The notes below the pieces were generated by a model, which saw only the letters and a program-made list of their open reading frames with translations, did no database searches and had not been told where the DNA came from. DNA of 64,000 bases. Source: Bifidobacterium sp. B4142. GTDB taxonomy: Bacteria > Actinomycetota > Actinomycetes > Actinomycetales > Bifidobacteriaceae. The stretch's first letter is position 1, and each line of letters opens with the position of its first letter. Positions 18,259 through 26,919 of the stretch are shown in pieces. The DNA lies in contig NZ_JAFNMJ010000001.1 of assembly GCF_026537325.1 (NCBI RefSeq), forward strand, positions 744,001-808,000. The letters run 5' to 3'. The position numbers and the translations under genes are program-made.

Positions 18259-19149
18259 ATGAAACATGGAGCAAAGACGAGGGCGTCTTCCGATCCGTCG
18301 TCCGGTGCGGGGAAACCGAGGCAAATCGCCCAGGTGGCCATCAAGGCCAAAGGACTGACCAAGGACTATGGGAGTGGGGAGAACCTGGTCCATGCCCTCC
18401 GGGGTGTGGATGTCGAATTCGAACGGGGCAGGTTCACGGTCATCATGGGTCCCTCCGGGTCGGGCAAGTCCACCCTCATGCACACCTTGGCGGGCTTGGA
18501 CACCGTTACCTCCGGACATGTCTACCTGAACGGGACCGATGCCGTCGGCGTGAAGGGCAGGCGGGCCCGTCGTCAAGGAGGGCGGAGGGGCGTGGTCGAT
18601 CTGACCAAGCTCAACGACAATCAGCTGACCCTCTTGAGGCGCCAGAGTCTGGGCTTCATTTTCCAGAGTTTTAACCTCCTGCCCATGTTTACGGCCAAGC
18701 AGAATATCCTCATGCCTCTGATCCTGGATGGAGCCAAGCCAGACACAGCCTGGTTGGACATTCTGGCCAAGACCCTGGGTCTGGAAGAGAGGCTGAGTCA
18801 CCGGCCCAGCGAGCTTTCTGGTGGTCAACAGCAACGTGTGGCTATCGCCAGGGCCCTCATCACCAAGCCTTCCATTGTCTTTGCAGACGAACCCACCGGA
18901 AACCTGGACACGGCCTCTTCGACCGAAGTGCTCAGCTTCTTGCGGGATTCGGTCCGCGAGCTGGGGCAAACCATCATCATGGTCACGCATGATGTCTTTG
19001 CGGCCTCCTTTGCCGACCGGGCTTTGGTATTTGCGGATGGGCGAATCGTGGCAGACCAGGACAGACCCACTGTGGATTCCATGAACGCCTTGCTCTCCGA
19101 GGAAGTCATGGACTCCACAGCTACAGCTGACTCGGCTGCTCATCGCTGA
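18259..19149 (+). CDS. ABC exporter ATPase, MacB/LolD-like (first copy)
   Basis: The protein has 296 residues. A polar N-terminal tail of about 25 residues precedes the nucleotide-binding domain: Walker A GPSGSGKST, Q-loop region GFIFQSFNLLPMFTAKQN, signature LSGGQQQRVAIARAL, Walker B IVFADEPTGNLD and switch His in MVTHD. An insertion rich in Arg/Gly (about residues 95-115) sits between Walker A and the Q-loop, where MacB-type ATPases usually have a short loop. It powers the FtsX-family permease encoded 11 bases downstream. A second, closely similar pair follows at 22298. Confidence 0.92.
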   Translation: MKHGAKTRASSDPSSGAGKPRQIAQVAIKAKGLTKDYGSGENLVHALRGVDVEFERGRFTVIMGPSGSGKSTLMHTLAGLDTVTSGHVYLNGTDAVGVKGRRARRQGGRRGVVDLTKLNDNQLTLLRRQSLGFIFQSFNLLPMFTAKQNILMPLILDGAKPDTAWLDILAKTLGLEERLSHRPSELSGGQQQRVAIARALITKPSIVFADEPTGNLDTASSTEVLSFLRDSVRELGQTIIMVTHDVFAASFADRALVFADGRIVADQDRPTVDSMNALLSEEVMDSTATADSAAHR

Positions 19150-19160
19150 GGGGAATGCTC

Positions 19161-21854
19161 ATGTGGTTCGTTGCTAGGAAAATGATGCGGCATGACCTGG
19201 GCATGATGGTTCCCGCCGGCATCGCCATTGTCGTCGGAACACTGTTCATCGCCATGACCTTCCTCTTCGGCAACACCATGGACGTTTCCATGCGGCGGAT
19301 GGTCTCATCCGATGCCGCCCAGGCCAACTACGCCATCATCCCTGCGGAGGGCAACCATTCAGAGCAGAAAAGGGTGAAGGACTTCAAAACCGAGGAGCTG
19401 GCAAAAGTCCCAGGTGTTCACGCAGTCAGATCAGACACCCAGCTCATGGTGGATGTCCGCGTCGGCAAGATCAAGAGCGAGAGCGTGATTGCCATTCCTA
19501 TGGCGGATTCATCGCTGATGCCGATCGGTCTGGCCAAGGGATCCTGGCCTAGCTCTGATGACCAGGTGGTTCTACCCGGGCCGACTGTGTCCAGGCTCAA
19601 GCTTTCCCTCGGTGACAAGGTGGATCTGAACCTGTCGCCTAACATGCTGTATATTTCCGAGGACCTTGGGCCGAAAGGGCAAGCCAGCGCTGACCAGGTT
19701 GCGGGTAGGTTCATATCGAAGCCGCTGACCTTGTCGGGTGTCAGTTCGAACCAGGGCAACGAGGGCGACAGGTTTGGCGAATCGGGCGGCGCAATCGTAC
19801 TGACCCCCAAGACCATAGATGCCTTGATGGCTACAGCAGGTCTTGGCAACATGGGTAACCTGTATGCTCAGAACGTTTACCTGAATGTTGGCGGGCAGGG
19901 CAGCGACCTCGATGGGAGTCTGGCCTCTCTGCGCAAGCTCATGCCTTCCGGCTATTCCCTTGAGGACCGTCACACTATGGAGGACCGACTGGTCAAGACC
20001 GCACTCGGCGGTTCCCAAAACCCCGTGACCACCTTCCTTCTGGTCTTTGGCACGCTGGCCATGTTTGTGGCTGCCACCGTCATAGCTAACACCTTCCAGG
20101 TTATGGTGGCTCGGCAACGTCGCTACCTGGCCCTCCTGAGGACAATAGGCGCCGATAAGGGGCAGGTCAGGGCCAGCGTCCTGTTACGCTCCGTCATCCT
20201 GGGCGCTGTGGCCTCCCTGATCGGGGTCGTCGCCGCCATCGGCATCATGGCCGTTCTGGGTGTAGCCAAGGCTCATACGAGTTCCCTCTACTTCCAATTG
20301 AAGCTGACTCCGGCAGTCATCCTGGTGCCTCTCGTTTTCGGCATCGTCGTTACGGTCTTGGCCTCCCTGGGATCTTCATGGGCCGCCACCAGGGTCAGTC
20401 CTTTGGAGGCGCTGAGGCCTGCCGATCTTCTGCAGAACAAGCGGACGAGCAGAATACGACTGTTTGTCAGCGTGGTCATGATTCTGCTGGGCATCACCAT
20501 GACGGTCTGGTCTCTCTGGCAGGTCAGGCTCAATGTCACGGCAGACAAGGCCAGCAAGGCATCCGGAGACGGGCCGAATATCGTCGCTGCCATGGCTGTC
20601 ATCGGCATTGTCCTTGCCTTCCTAGGTATCCTTTTCAGCGCCAATCGTTGGATTCCTTTCATGCTCAAGGGAGTCGGGTCCCTGGTTTCGCGGATTGGGC
20701 CCTCGTCCACAATCGCCGTGGCTAACATTGCACGGAATCATTCCCGTGTGGCGGCAACAGGTAACGCCCTCCTGATCGGCGTAACGCTGGTCGCCACCTT
20801 GACCACAGGCGCCGCCAGTGCCAAGCAGACCATGGCCGACATGATGGATGAGCACTACTCGGTCGATCTGCAGATCAGCGCCGATGGCCTGGATGCCAAG
20901 GCTCTGAACGCCATTCGACGGATCGACGGGGTCGCACAGGCCGAACTGGTGCCCCAGTATGCTGCCATGGTCAAATCAGGCGGCGAGAACGGTGCAGGAA
21001 TGACTATTTTCGCCCTGGATGCGCACAAGATCGATCGCCTCCTGAATGCCAAGGTCGGCAAGGATCTTTCCGGACAAGATGCCCTTCTGCTTCCAAAAAG
21101 CCTCATGGATAAACAGAAGGATTTTCATGACGGCGGAAATCTGGGACTCAATGTACTCAACCCAATTCAAGGCGACGCTCAAGGCGGATCCGCATCGGTG
21201 GCTCAAAGACTCTTCGTGACCAGTGTCTACGCGCCCTTCCAGGGGATTGATGCCAGCGATTTATATGGCCTGACCGACTCCTCCTCGCTCAATGGCGTTC
21301 AGCCTCAGACCGTGCAGATCTGGGCCAAGGTCCATGGCTCGCCAACAGTCTCGGCGTTCATAGACAAGGTGAAGAGTGCACTTTCTGGGTATTCGGCTGT
21401 TTCCGTGAAGGGCGGGCTGGCTGAGAAGCAACAGTGGGACCGGACCATCGACAACCTGCTCATGATTATCCTCGCCCTGCTGGCGGTGGCAGTTGCCATC
21501 GCCTTGATCGGCGTGGCCAACACGCTTTCCCTTTCGGTGCTGGAACGTCGGCGTGAGTCCGCCACCCTGCGGGCCATCGGGATGACCCGCAAGCAGATCA
21601 GTCGGTCCTTGGCTGTGGAGTCAGGGCTGATAGCCCTGGGGTCGTCCTTGTCTGGCATGGTCCTGGGCCTGCTCTTCGGCTGGGCTGCAGCCTATGAGAT
21701 CTTCTCCTCTCTGGGGACTGTGGCTTTCCCCATTCCCTGGTCCACTGGACTGGTGATTCTGGTGGTGGCACTCGTAGCGGCGATCCTGGCAAGCGTCCTG
21801 CCAGCTAGACGCGTCAACCGGACTCCACCGGTTGTGGCTCTTGCTGAGGAATGA
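19161..21854 (+). CDS. FtsX-family ABC permease (first copy, intact)
   Basis: The protein has 897 residues from the ATG at 19161. That ATG is chosen over 19155 because GAGGGG then lies seven bases upstream and the N-terminus (MWFVARKMMRHD) matches the paralogue. It has one N-terminal membrane segment, a large extracytoplasmic MacB-core-like domain (about 45-280), three membrane segments with the FtsX pattern MVARQRRYLALLRTIGADKGQ, a second extracellular domain after an additional segment, and a final FtsX block (LERRRESATLRAIGMTRKQI). This ten-helix layout is typical of Gram-positive exporters of peptides or lipids. The substrate is unknown; the adjacent two-component system suggests a role in envelope stress or antimicrobial peptide resistance. 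Confidence 0.88.
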   Translation: MWFVARKMMRHDLGMMVPAGIAIVVGTLFIAMTFLFGNTMDVSMRRMVSSDAAQANYAIIPAEGNHSEQKRVKDFKTEELAKVPGVHAVRSDTQLMVDVRVGKIKSESVIAIPMADSSLMPIGLAKGSWPSSDDQVVLPGPTVSRLKLSLGDKVDLNLSPNMLYISEDLGPKGQASADQVAGRFISKPLTLSGVSSNQGNEGDRFGESGGAIVLTPKTIDALMATAGLGNMGNLYAQNVYLNVGGQGSDLDGSLASLRKLMPSGYSLEDRHTMEDRLVKTALGGSQNPVTTFLLVFGTLAMFVAATVIANTFQVMVARQRRYLALLRTIGADKGQVRASVLLRSVILGAVASLIGVVAAIGIMAVLGVAKAHTSSLYFQLKLTPAVILVPLVFGIVVTVLASLGSSWAATRVSPLEALRPADLLQNKRTSRIRLFVSVVMILLGITMTVWSLWQVRLNVTADKASKASGDGPNIVAAMAVIGIVLAFLGILFSANRWIPFMLKGVGSLVSRIGPSSTIAVANIARNHSRVAATGNALLIGVTLVATLTTGAASAKQTMADMMDEHYSVDLQISADGLDAKALNAIRRIDGVAQAELVPQYAAMVKSGGENGAGMTIFALDAHKIDRLLNAKVGKDLSGQDALLLPKSLMDKQKDFHDGGNLGLNVLNPIQGDAQGGSASVAQRLFVTSVYAPFQGIDASDLYGLTDSSSLNGVQPQTVQIWAKVHGSPTVSAFIDKVKSALSGYSAVSVKGGLAEKQQWDRTIDNLLMIILALLAVAVAIALIGVANTLSLSVLERRRESATLRAIGMTRKQISRSLAVESGLIALGSSLSGMVLGLLFGWAAAYEIFSSLGTVAFPIPWSTGLVILVVALVAAILASVLPARRVNRTPPVVALAEE

Positions 21855-22297
21855 CGGCAAGCAACCAGCGCGCATCATAAGCACCAGCCTTTATCCCAGC
21901 GCGCCTTGGTCGGCGTCGGGAATGATTGATTTGTCTCCCCAGATGCCGTCTTTACTGATGCTGCTTGGAAGGGAGCCGGCTTGAGCGAAGGGACCTTGAT
22001 ATTCCCGGAGTCAATCAAGGGGATCGAGGTAACTGTTGCAATCCATTGATCCGATGGTTGCATGTCTTGAGGCTCACGTCTTTTGCGCTGAACATGATGT
22101 TCTTCATCTCCCAGATGTCCATCCCCGCCGCTCCGCGTTTATTTGGATGGTGCCAGCCTAACAGGAAGAGTTTTTCAGCGCACTCATCCGTAAGAATGAT
22201 TATTTTCATCCTTCCTAGGGACCATATCGCGGCAGCTGATAGCCGCATAGGGTCGGAAGCTAACGGGAGAAAGGCTTCCTGGCGGATAAGGAGCACC
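21855..22297. other. intergenic region between the two exporter units
   Basis: These 443 bases contain an open frame contiguous with the next ATPase gene, but its sequence is unlike the family and the ribosome binding site is at 22289-22294, so it is untranslated leader. I see no convincing promoter, hairpin or small gene. Confidence 0.5.
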
Positions 22298-23182
22298 ATG
22301 CAGAACAAAGCGGATACTTCACCTTCACAAGGGTTAATCGACAGTGCAGGCCCAGGCGTCGCGGGACCGCCGGCCGTCAGCGCCAGGCAGCTGACCAAGG
22401 ATTATGGGCAAGGCTCGAATGCTGTCCATGCCCTGCGCGGAATTGACGTGAATTTTGAACGTGGCTGGTTCACGGCCATCATGGGGCCTTCAGGTTCGGG
22501 CAAGTCAACGCTCATGCACGTTCTGGCCGGTCTGGGTACTGTCACCTCTGGCCATGTCTATATGGCCGCTGATCTTCTGCAGCCGAAGAGCAGACATCGT
22601 CATCATTCATCGATCGATCAGGCTGGCCGAGTCGACCTGACACGAGTGGACGACCGTCAGCTGACCCTGATCAGGCGACGACATCTGGGATTCATCTTCC
22701 AGAGCTTCAACCTGCTGCCTATGTTCACGGCCAAACAGAACATCCTCATGCCGCTGGTACTGGATGGCGTTCGGCCCGACAACTCGTGGATGGAGCAGCT
22801 GGTAGATACTCTGGGTTTGTCGGAGAGGCTGGACCATCTTCCCGGGGAATTATCCGGGGGGCAGCAGCAGCGGGTCGCCATCGCCAGAGCGCTGATAACC
22901 AAACCCGGTCTGGTCTTCGCGGACGAACCGACGGGGAACCTGGACCTGGCCGCCAGCACTGGTGTTCTGAAGTTCCTGCGCGATTCCGTACGCGAGCTGA
23001 ACCAGACCGTCATCATGGTCACCCATGATGCCTATGCCGCATCCTATGCCGACCGTGCGCTGGTCTTTGCCGACGGACAGATCGTTGCGGACCGACAGGA
23101 TCCGACGGTGAAAGCCATGAACGATCTTCTGGCTGAACAAGTTTCGGCTGGCGCTGCTGACTATTCCCGGGTACAGGACTAG
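22298..23182 (+). CDS. ABC exporter ATPase, MacB/LolD-like (second copy)
   Basis: The protein has 294 residues from the ATG at 22298, with AAGGAG four bases upstream. It is strongly similar to the ATPase at 18259, including the same order of motifs: GPSGSGKST, FIFQSFNLLPMFTAKQN, LSGGQQQRVAIARALITKP, VFADEPTGNLD and MVTHD. The insertion after Walker A differs (His/Arg-rich, about residues 95-115), so the two copies have diverged there. The tail ends 10 bases before the start of a permease gene that contains an internal stop, so this ATPase may lack a functional partner or serve the first permease. Confidence 0.9.
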   Translation: MQNKADTSPSQGLIDSAGPGVAGPPAVSARQLTKDYGQGSNAVHALRGIDVNFERGWFTAIMGPSGSGKSTLMHVLAGLGTVTSGHVYMAADLLQPKSRHRHHSSIDQAGRVDLTRVDDRQLTLIRRRHLGFIFQSFNLLPMFTAKQNILMPLVLDGVRPDNSWMEQLVDTLGLSERLDHLPGELSGGQQQRVAIARALITKPGLVFADEPTGNLDLAASTGVLKFLRDSVRELNQTVIMVTHDAYAASYADRALVFADGQIVADRQDPTVKAMNDLLAEQVSAGAADYSRVQD

Positions 23183-23192
23183 GGGGTGCATT

Positions 23193-25862
23193 GTGTGGCG
23201 CATAACCCGTACGATGATGAAGCGCGATGCACGAATGATGATGCCGGCTGGTCTGGCCATCGTGATCGGCACCCTCTTTATGTGCCTGACACTTCTTTTT
23301 GGCAACGTGGCGAATGCCTCCATGCGTCGCGAGATCAGCATGGATGCCGGCCAAGCCAACTATGCTGTGACAGCCAGAAGGGATCAGGACAAGCCAATTC
23401 TGTTCGACGAGTTCGATAGCAGGGGGTTGTCGAAACTGCAGGGGGTTCGTGGTCTGCGCCCCGATGTCAACCTCATGGTGGATACGGAAGCAAACGGTCG
23501 GTCCAGCAAGGGGATTCTGGCCATTATGGGTGCCAGGCAGGAGCTCATGCCTATCGATTTGGATCGGGGACAATGGCCGGATTCAGACGATCAGGTGGTA
23601 CTGCCGCGTTCCGTCGCTGACAGGCTACAGGCCAGCCTTGGTGATAAAGTGCGCCTCCATCTATCCCCGTTGATGCTCCCAGAAAGTGACAGTGCTCAGG
23701 ATTCTTCAAATAAAGAACGCCTTGTTGACCAAGGTTCTGTGAACTTGACCATCTCAGGTATCAGCAAGAGCCGTGGTGGACAGTACGACGACTTCGGCGG
23801 AGCTGTGGTGCTGACGGGTTCTCGGATTGGTCGTCTGCTGACTAAGGTGGGAATGGTTGGACCGGAGTCCCCTCCTTTGGAAAACATCTATCTGTTGGTT
23901 AATGGCCAAGGCAAGGAACTTCAGAACACTCTGCATGACATCAGTCGATACGTTCCTGACGGATAACGGTTGGAGGGCCGTCGCGCCATGGAGGACAGGC
24001 TGCTCAGTGACCAGACTGGCAATGGTGTGAACATCATGACTGTCTTCCTCATGACTTTCGGTGTGCTGGCCATGGTGGTGGCTGCCTTGGTGATTGCCAA
24101 CACCTTCCAGATCATGGTGGCCAGACAGCGCAGGTATCTGGCCCTGCTGAGGGTTATTGGTGCGGATCGACGGCAAATCAGGTTAGGCGTGCTGCAGCAG
24201 GCACTGCTTCTTGGTGTCATATCGTCCTTGATTGGCATCCTGCTGGCCATGGGCTTGATGGGTCTTGCCGGTTGCCTTGGTTTGCATTCGGGCACCATGG
24301 AGCTTGCACTTCTGCTTACTCCTGCTGCCCTTTTGGTTCCATTTGCGCTTGGCGTTCTGGCAACCTTGGTGGCTGCCTTTGGGTCTACGCGTACGGCTAT
24401 CAAAGTCAGACCGCTTGAAGCCCTGCAGCCACTGGATTATCAGGAGCAAGGAAACAGGAAACGGACCGGTCTGCTGATCAGCATCCTGTTGGCGGTCATT
24501 GGCATAGCGTTCGTGATCTGGTCCTCTTGGCGCGTCAGGGAGCTAGTCAGGACAAACACCGGCGATACAGTCCAGACCAGTAATCAGCAGGAACTCTTGC
24601 TGGGTCTCGCAGTATTGGGTGTTTTGCTGATTTTTCTGGGTGCGCTGATCGGTGCGCGTCGATGGATTCCATCTCTTCTGCGTTGCCTGGGTAGACCTGT
24701 GTCCCGGATTGGACCATCTTGCAGGGTTGGAGTGGCGAATATCGCTCGAAATCCCTCACGAGTAGCTGCCACAGGTGTTGCTCTGCTGATTGGCGTAACC
24801 CTGGTCTCCACTCTAGCTACAGGTGCGGTAACCACTAAACGGACCTTGGCCAAGGATATTGATCAGCGTTATTCCTTGGATATTGAAATATCTGGCCAGG
24901 GGCTGAACAAGAATAATGTGCGGGCCATTGAGCGGATCAAAGGTGTTGCTGATGCAGAGCTGGTGCAGAGATTCAATGCCAAGGTCGAGTCGGGAGGTCC
25001 CTCACAAGATTCCATGACTGTCTATGCCTTGGATGCTTCACGTATCAGGCGTGTGCTTCATGCCGATCTGGGTCTGGGTATGCAAAGGTCGGATGCACTG
25101 CTGGTATCGACCAGAACGATTTCCAAGTATTCCGGTTACCGGAGCGGAAGTCAGTTGAAGTTGTCGATAGCTGATCCTCAGGCGGACGATGAACGTGGAA
25201 AAGAGTCAGTTACAAGAAGAACATTGACCGGGGTCTTTGCCGGATTCGGCGGGCTGGATACCAGTGGCGTCTATGCAATCACGGATCCCCAGAATGTCGC
25301 TGGGATAAACACCGAGACGCATGAAATCTGGATCAGGACGCAGAGAGATCGTGATGCCGCACTGCTCTTGGATGACATACGTCAGGCTGTCGGAGAGCAT
25401 GACGACATGGCTATCAGCGGTGGGCTGACGCAAAAGAGACTATGGGGCGAAAGAATCGATTCCTTGCTGGCGATCATGGTGGCATTGCTGGGCGTTGCGG
25501 TCATTATCGCCCTCATAGGGGTCTCCAACACTTTGATGATGTCGGTGCTGGAACGCCGTCGTGAGACCGCCACGCTTAGAGCAATCGGCATGAGCAGCGT
25601 CCAGGTTCGCCGATCCTTGGGAGTCGAAGCCTGCATGATTGCCCTAGGAGCCAGTCTGGCTGGAATCGTTCTAGGAATGCTATTCGGGTGGATAGGAGCC
25701 TATCAGGTCTTTGTTCCCTTAGGATCCGTGACCTTCACCGTGCCATGGTCGGCTTTTGCGCTGGTACTGCCGGTGGCCTTGCTGGCTGCGGTGGCAGCCA
25801 GTGTGCTGCCAGCCAGGGAGGCAGTTAAGGTTTCACCCATTGAGGCGCTCAGTGATGATTGA
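23193..25862 (+). pseudogene. FtsX-family ABC permease, second copy, interrupted by TAA
   Basis: A GTG start at 23193 (AGGGGG six bases upstream) opens 257 codons to TAA at 23964-23966. The same frame then continues to 25862 with the rest of the permease. The intact paralogue reads PSGYSLEDRHTMED here; this copy reads PDG, stop, RLEGRRAMED, so a Tyr codon has probably become TAA by one substitution. Everything else is well preserved, including the membrane blocks MVARQRRYLALLRVIG and LERRRETATLRAIGM, so the event is recent or the stop is suppressed. A downstream TTG (23970) or ATG (23988) could restart translation of the C-terminal 630 residues, but the N-terminal domain would be lost. Confidence 0.8.
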
Positions 25863-25881
25863 TACTGCTTGATGGCCGTGT

Positions 25882-26571
25882 TCATACCAGATGGTTTTCG
25901 TAAGGGAAGACCACTGCTTGGACACGGTCGCGGGCATTGTTTTTCTGGAGAATGTGAGTGACATGGGTTTTCACCGTGGGCAGTGAGATCCCCAGATTGT
26001 CGGCAATCTCCTGGTTGCTCAGGCCTTGGGCTATGAGAGCCAGGACCTGCAACTCGCGATCAGTGAGCAGGTCCGCTTCGGGATCGCGATAGGTTGAGCC
26101 CGATGGCATGGATTTGGTCTCAGGCTTGTCATGAGCCATATGCTCGATTAGGCGTTTTGTAGCCGAAGGGGCGATGATCGCATTGCCCTGGTGAACTGTA
26201 CGGATGGAGGACAAGAGGGTTTCAGGTTCGGTATCCTTGAGCAGAAATCCTGATGCGCCGGCTTTTATGGCAGCCATGACGTATTCTTCAAGATCGAAGG
26301 TGGTCAGCACAATGACCCTGGGCTCCGGACGGTCAGGCGACAGAGCAGTGATCCGGCGGGTGGCTGTCAAACCATCCATGCCGGGCATTCGGACATCCAT
26401 GAGGATCACATCAGGCCGCAGGCGTGAAGCCAGGTCCACCGCTTGATCGCCGTCCGCGCCTTGGCCAACCACGGTCATGTCATCCTGGGAGCCGATGACC
26501 ATGGCAAAGCCAGCCCGGACCAGATCCTGGTCATCCACGATGGCAACGCTGATGGGTTCGGTCCGTTCCAT
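25882..26571 (-). CDS. NarL/FixJ-type response regulator
   Basis: The protein has 229 residues. The receiver domain (about 7-125) has the acidic pair Asp13-Asp14, phospho-acceptor Asp59 in VILMDVRMPGMDG, Thr in VIVLTTFD and Lys in FLLKDTEPE. A linker leads to a LuxR-type helix-turn-helix (about 165-217: LTDRELQVLALIAQGLSNQEIA). The histidine kinase encoded 348 bases upstream on the same strand is its likely partner. The gene faces the damaged permease gene with a 19-base gap, and the exporter genes are plausible targets. Confidence 0.92.
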   Translation of the reverse strand: MERTEPISVAIVDDQDLVRAGFAMVIGSQDDMTVVGQGADGDQAVDLASRLRPDVILMDVRMPGMDGLTATRRITALSPDRPEPRVIVLTTFDLEEYVMAAIKAGASGFLLKDTEPETLLSSIRTVHQGNAIIAPSATKRLIEHMAHDKPETKSMPSGSTYRDPEADLLTDRELQVLALIAQGLSNQEIADNLGISLPTVKTHVTHILQKNNARDRVQAVVFPYENHLV

Positions 26572-26919
26572 AACTGCCTGCTTCTTTCCGCTAGATGATG
26601 GTCAGCGCCACCATTCGATTTTATCTGAGTCGAGTGTGGCTAGGAATTGCGACTGGTCTCAATTTGTAGCCAAGGTAATCGCTGTCTGACTGAGTGTTGT
26701 CTAAGCAATGGCTGTCTGAGTGATTGTTACCGAAATAACTGTTGACGGAGCCACTACCAAATGGTGAAGTGATCCGCTTCTGTCGTTGATTCCTGGGCTG
26801 GGCTGATCTTCCGGTCCGTGATTCATAGAATGCTCGATTCTTCTGCTGGGCTCATTGCCTGCTGTGTTCATTTCCTGTGTATCCATTTCCTGTGTGCTCG
26901 CCATAGGAGGTGCACATCA
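26572..26919 (-). other. spacer between histidine kinase and response regulator genes
   Basis: The 348-base gap is long for a cognate pair. It contains a 67-codon frame (26904-26701) beginning with a short repeated word (two copies of ACACAGGAAATG) and no ribosome binding site; it matches nothing known and is probably not translated. Repeats of CTGACTGAGTG/TGTCTGAGTG type occur around 26685-26725. A promoter for the regulator could lie here, but none stands out. Confidence 0.4.

Noticed and set aside
16543-19143. Very long minus-strand open frame (866 codons) opposite metY and the first ABC ATPase
   Set aside because: It is antisense to two clear genes, contains no family motif and has shadow-like composition (Gly, Val, His, Gln-rich). 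It is a by-product of high G+C codon use.
26701-26904. 67-codon minus-strand frame between kinase and regulator genes
   Set aside because: It starts in a small repeat and is preceded by CCTCC rather than a ribosome binding site; no recognisable sequence.
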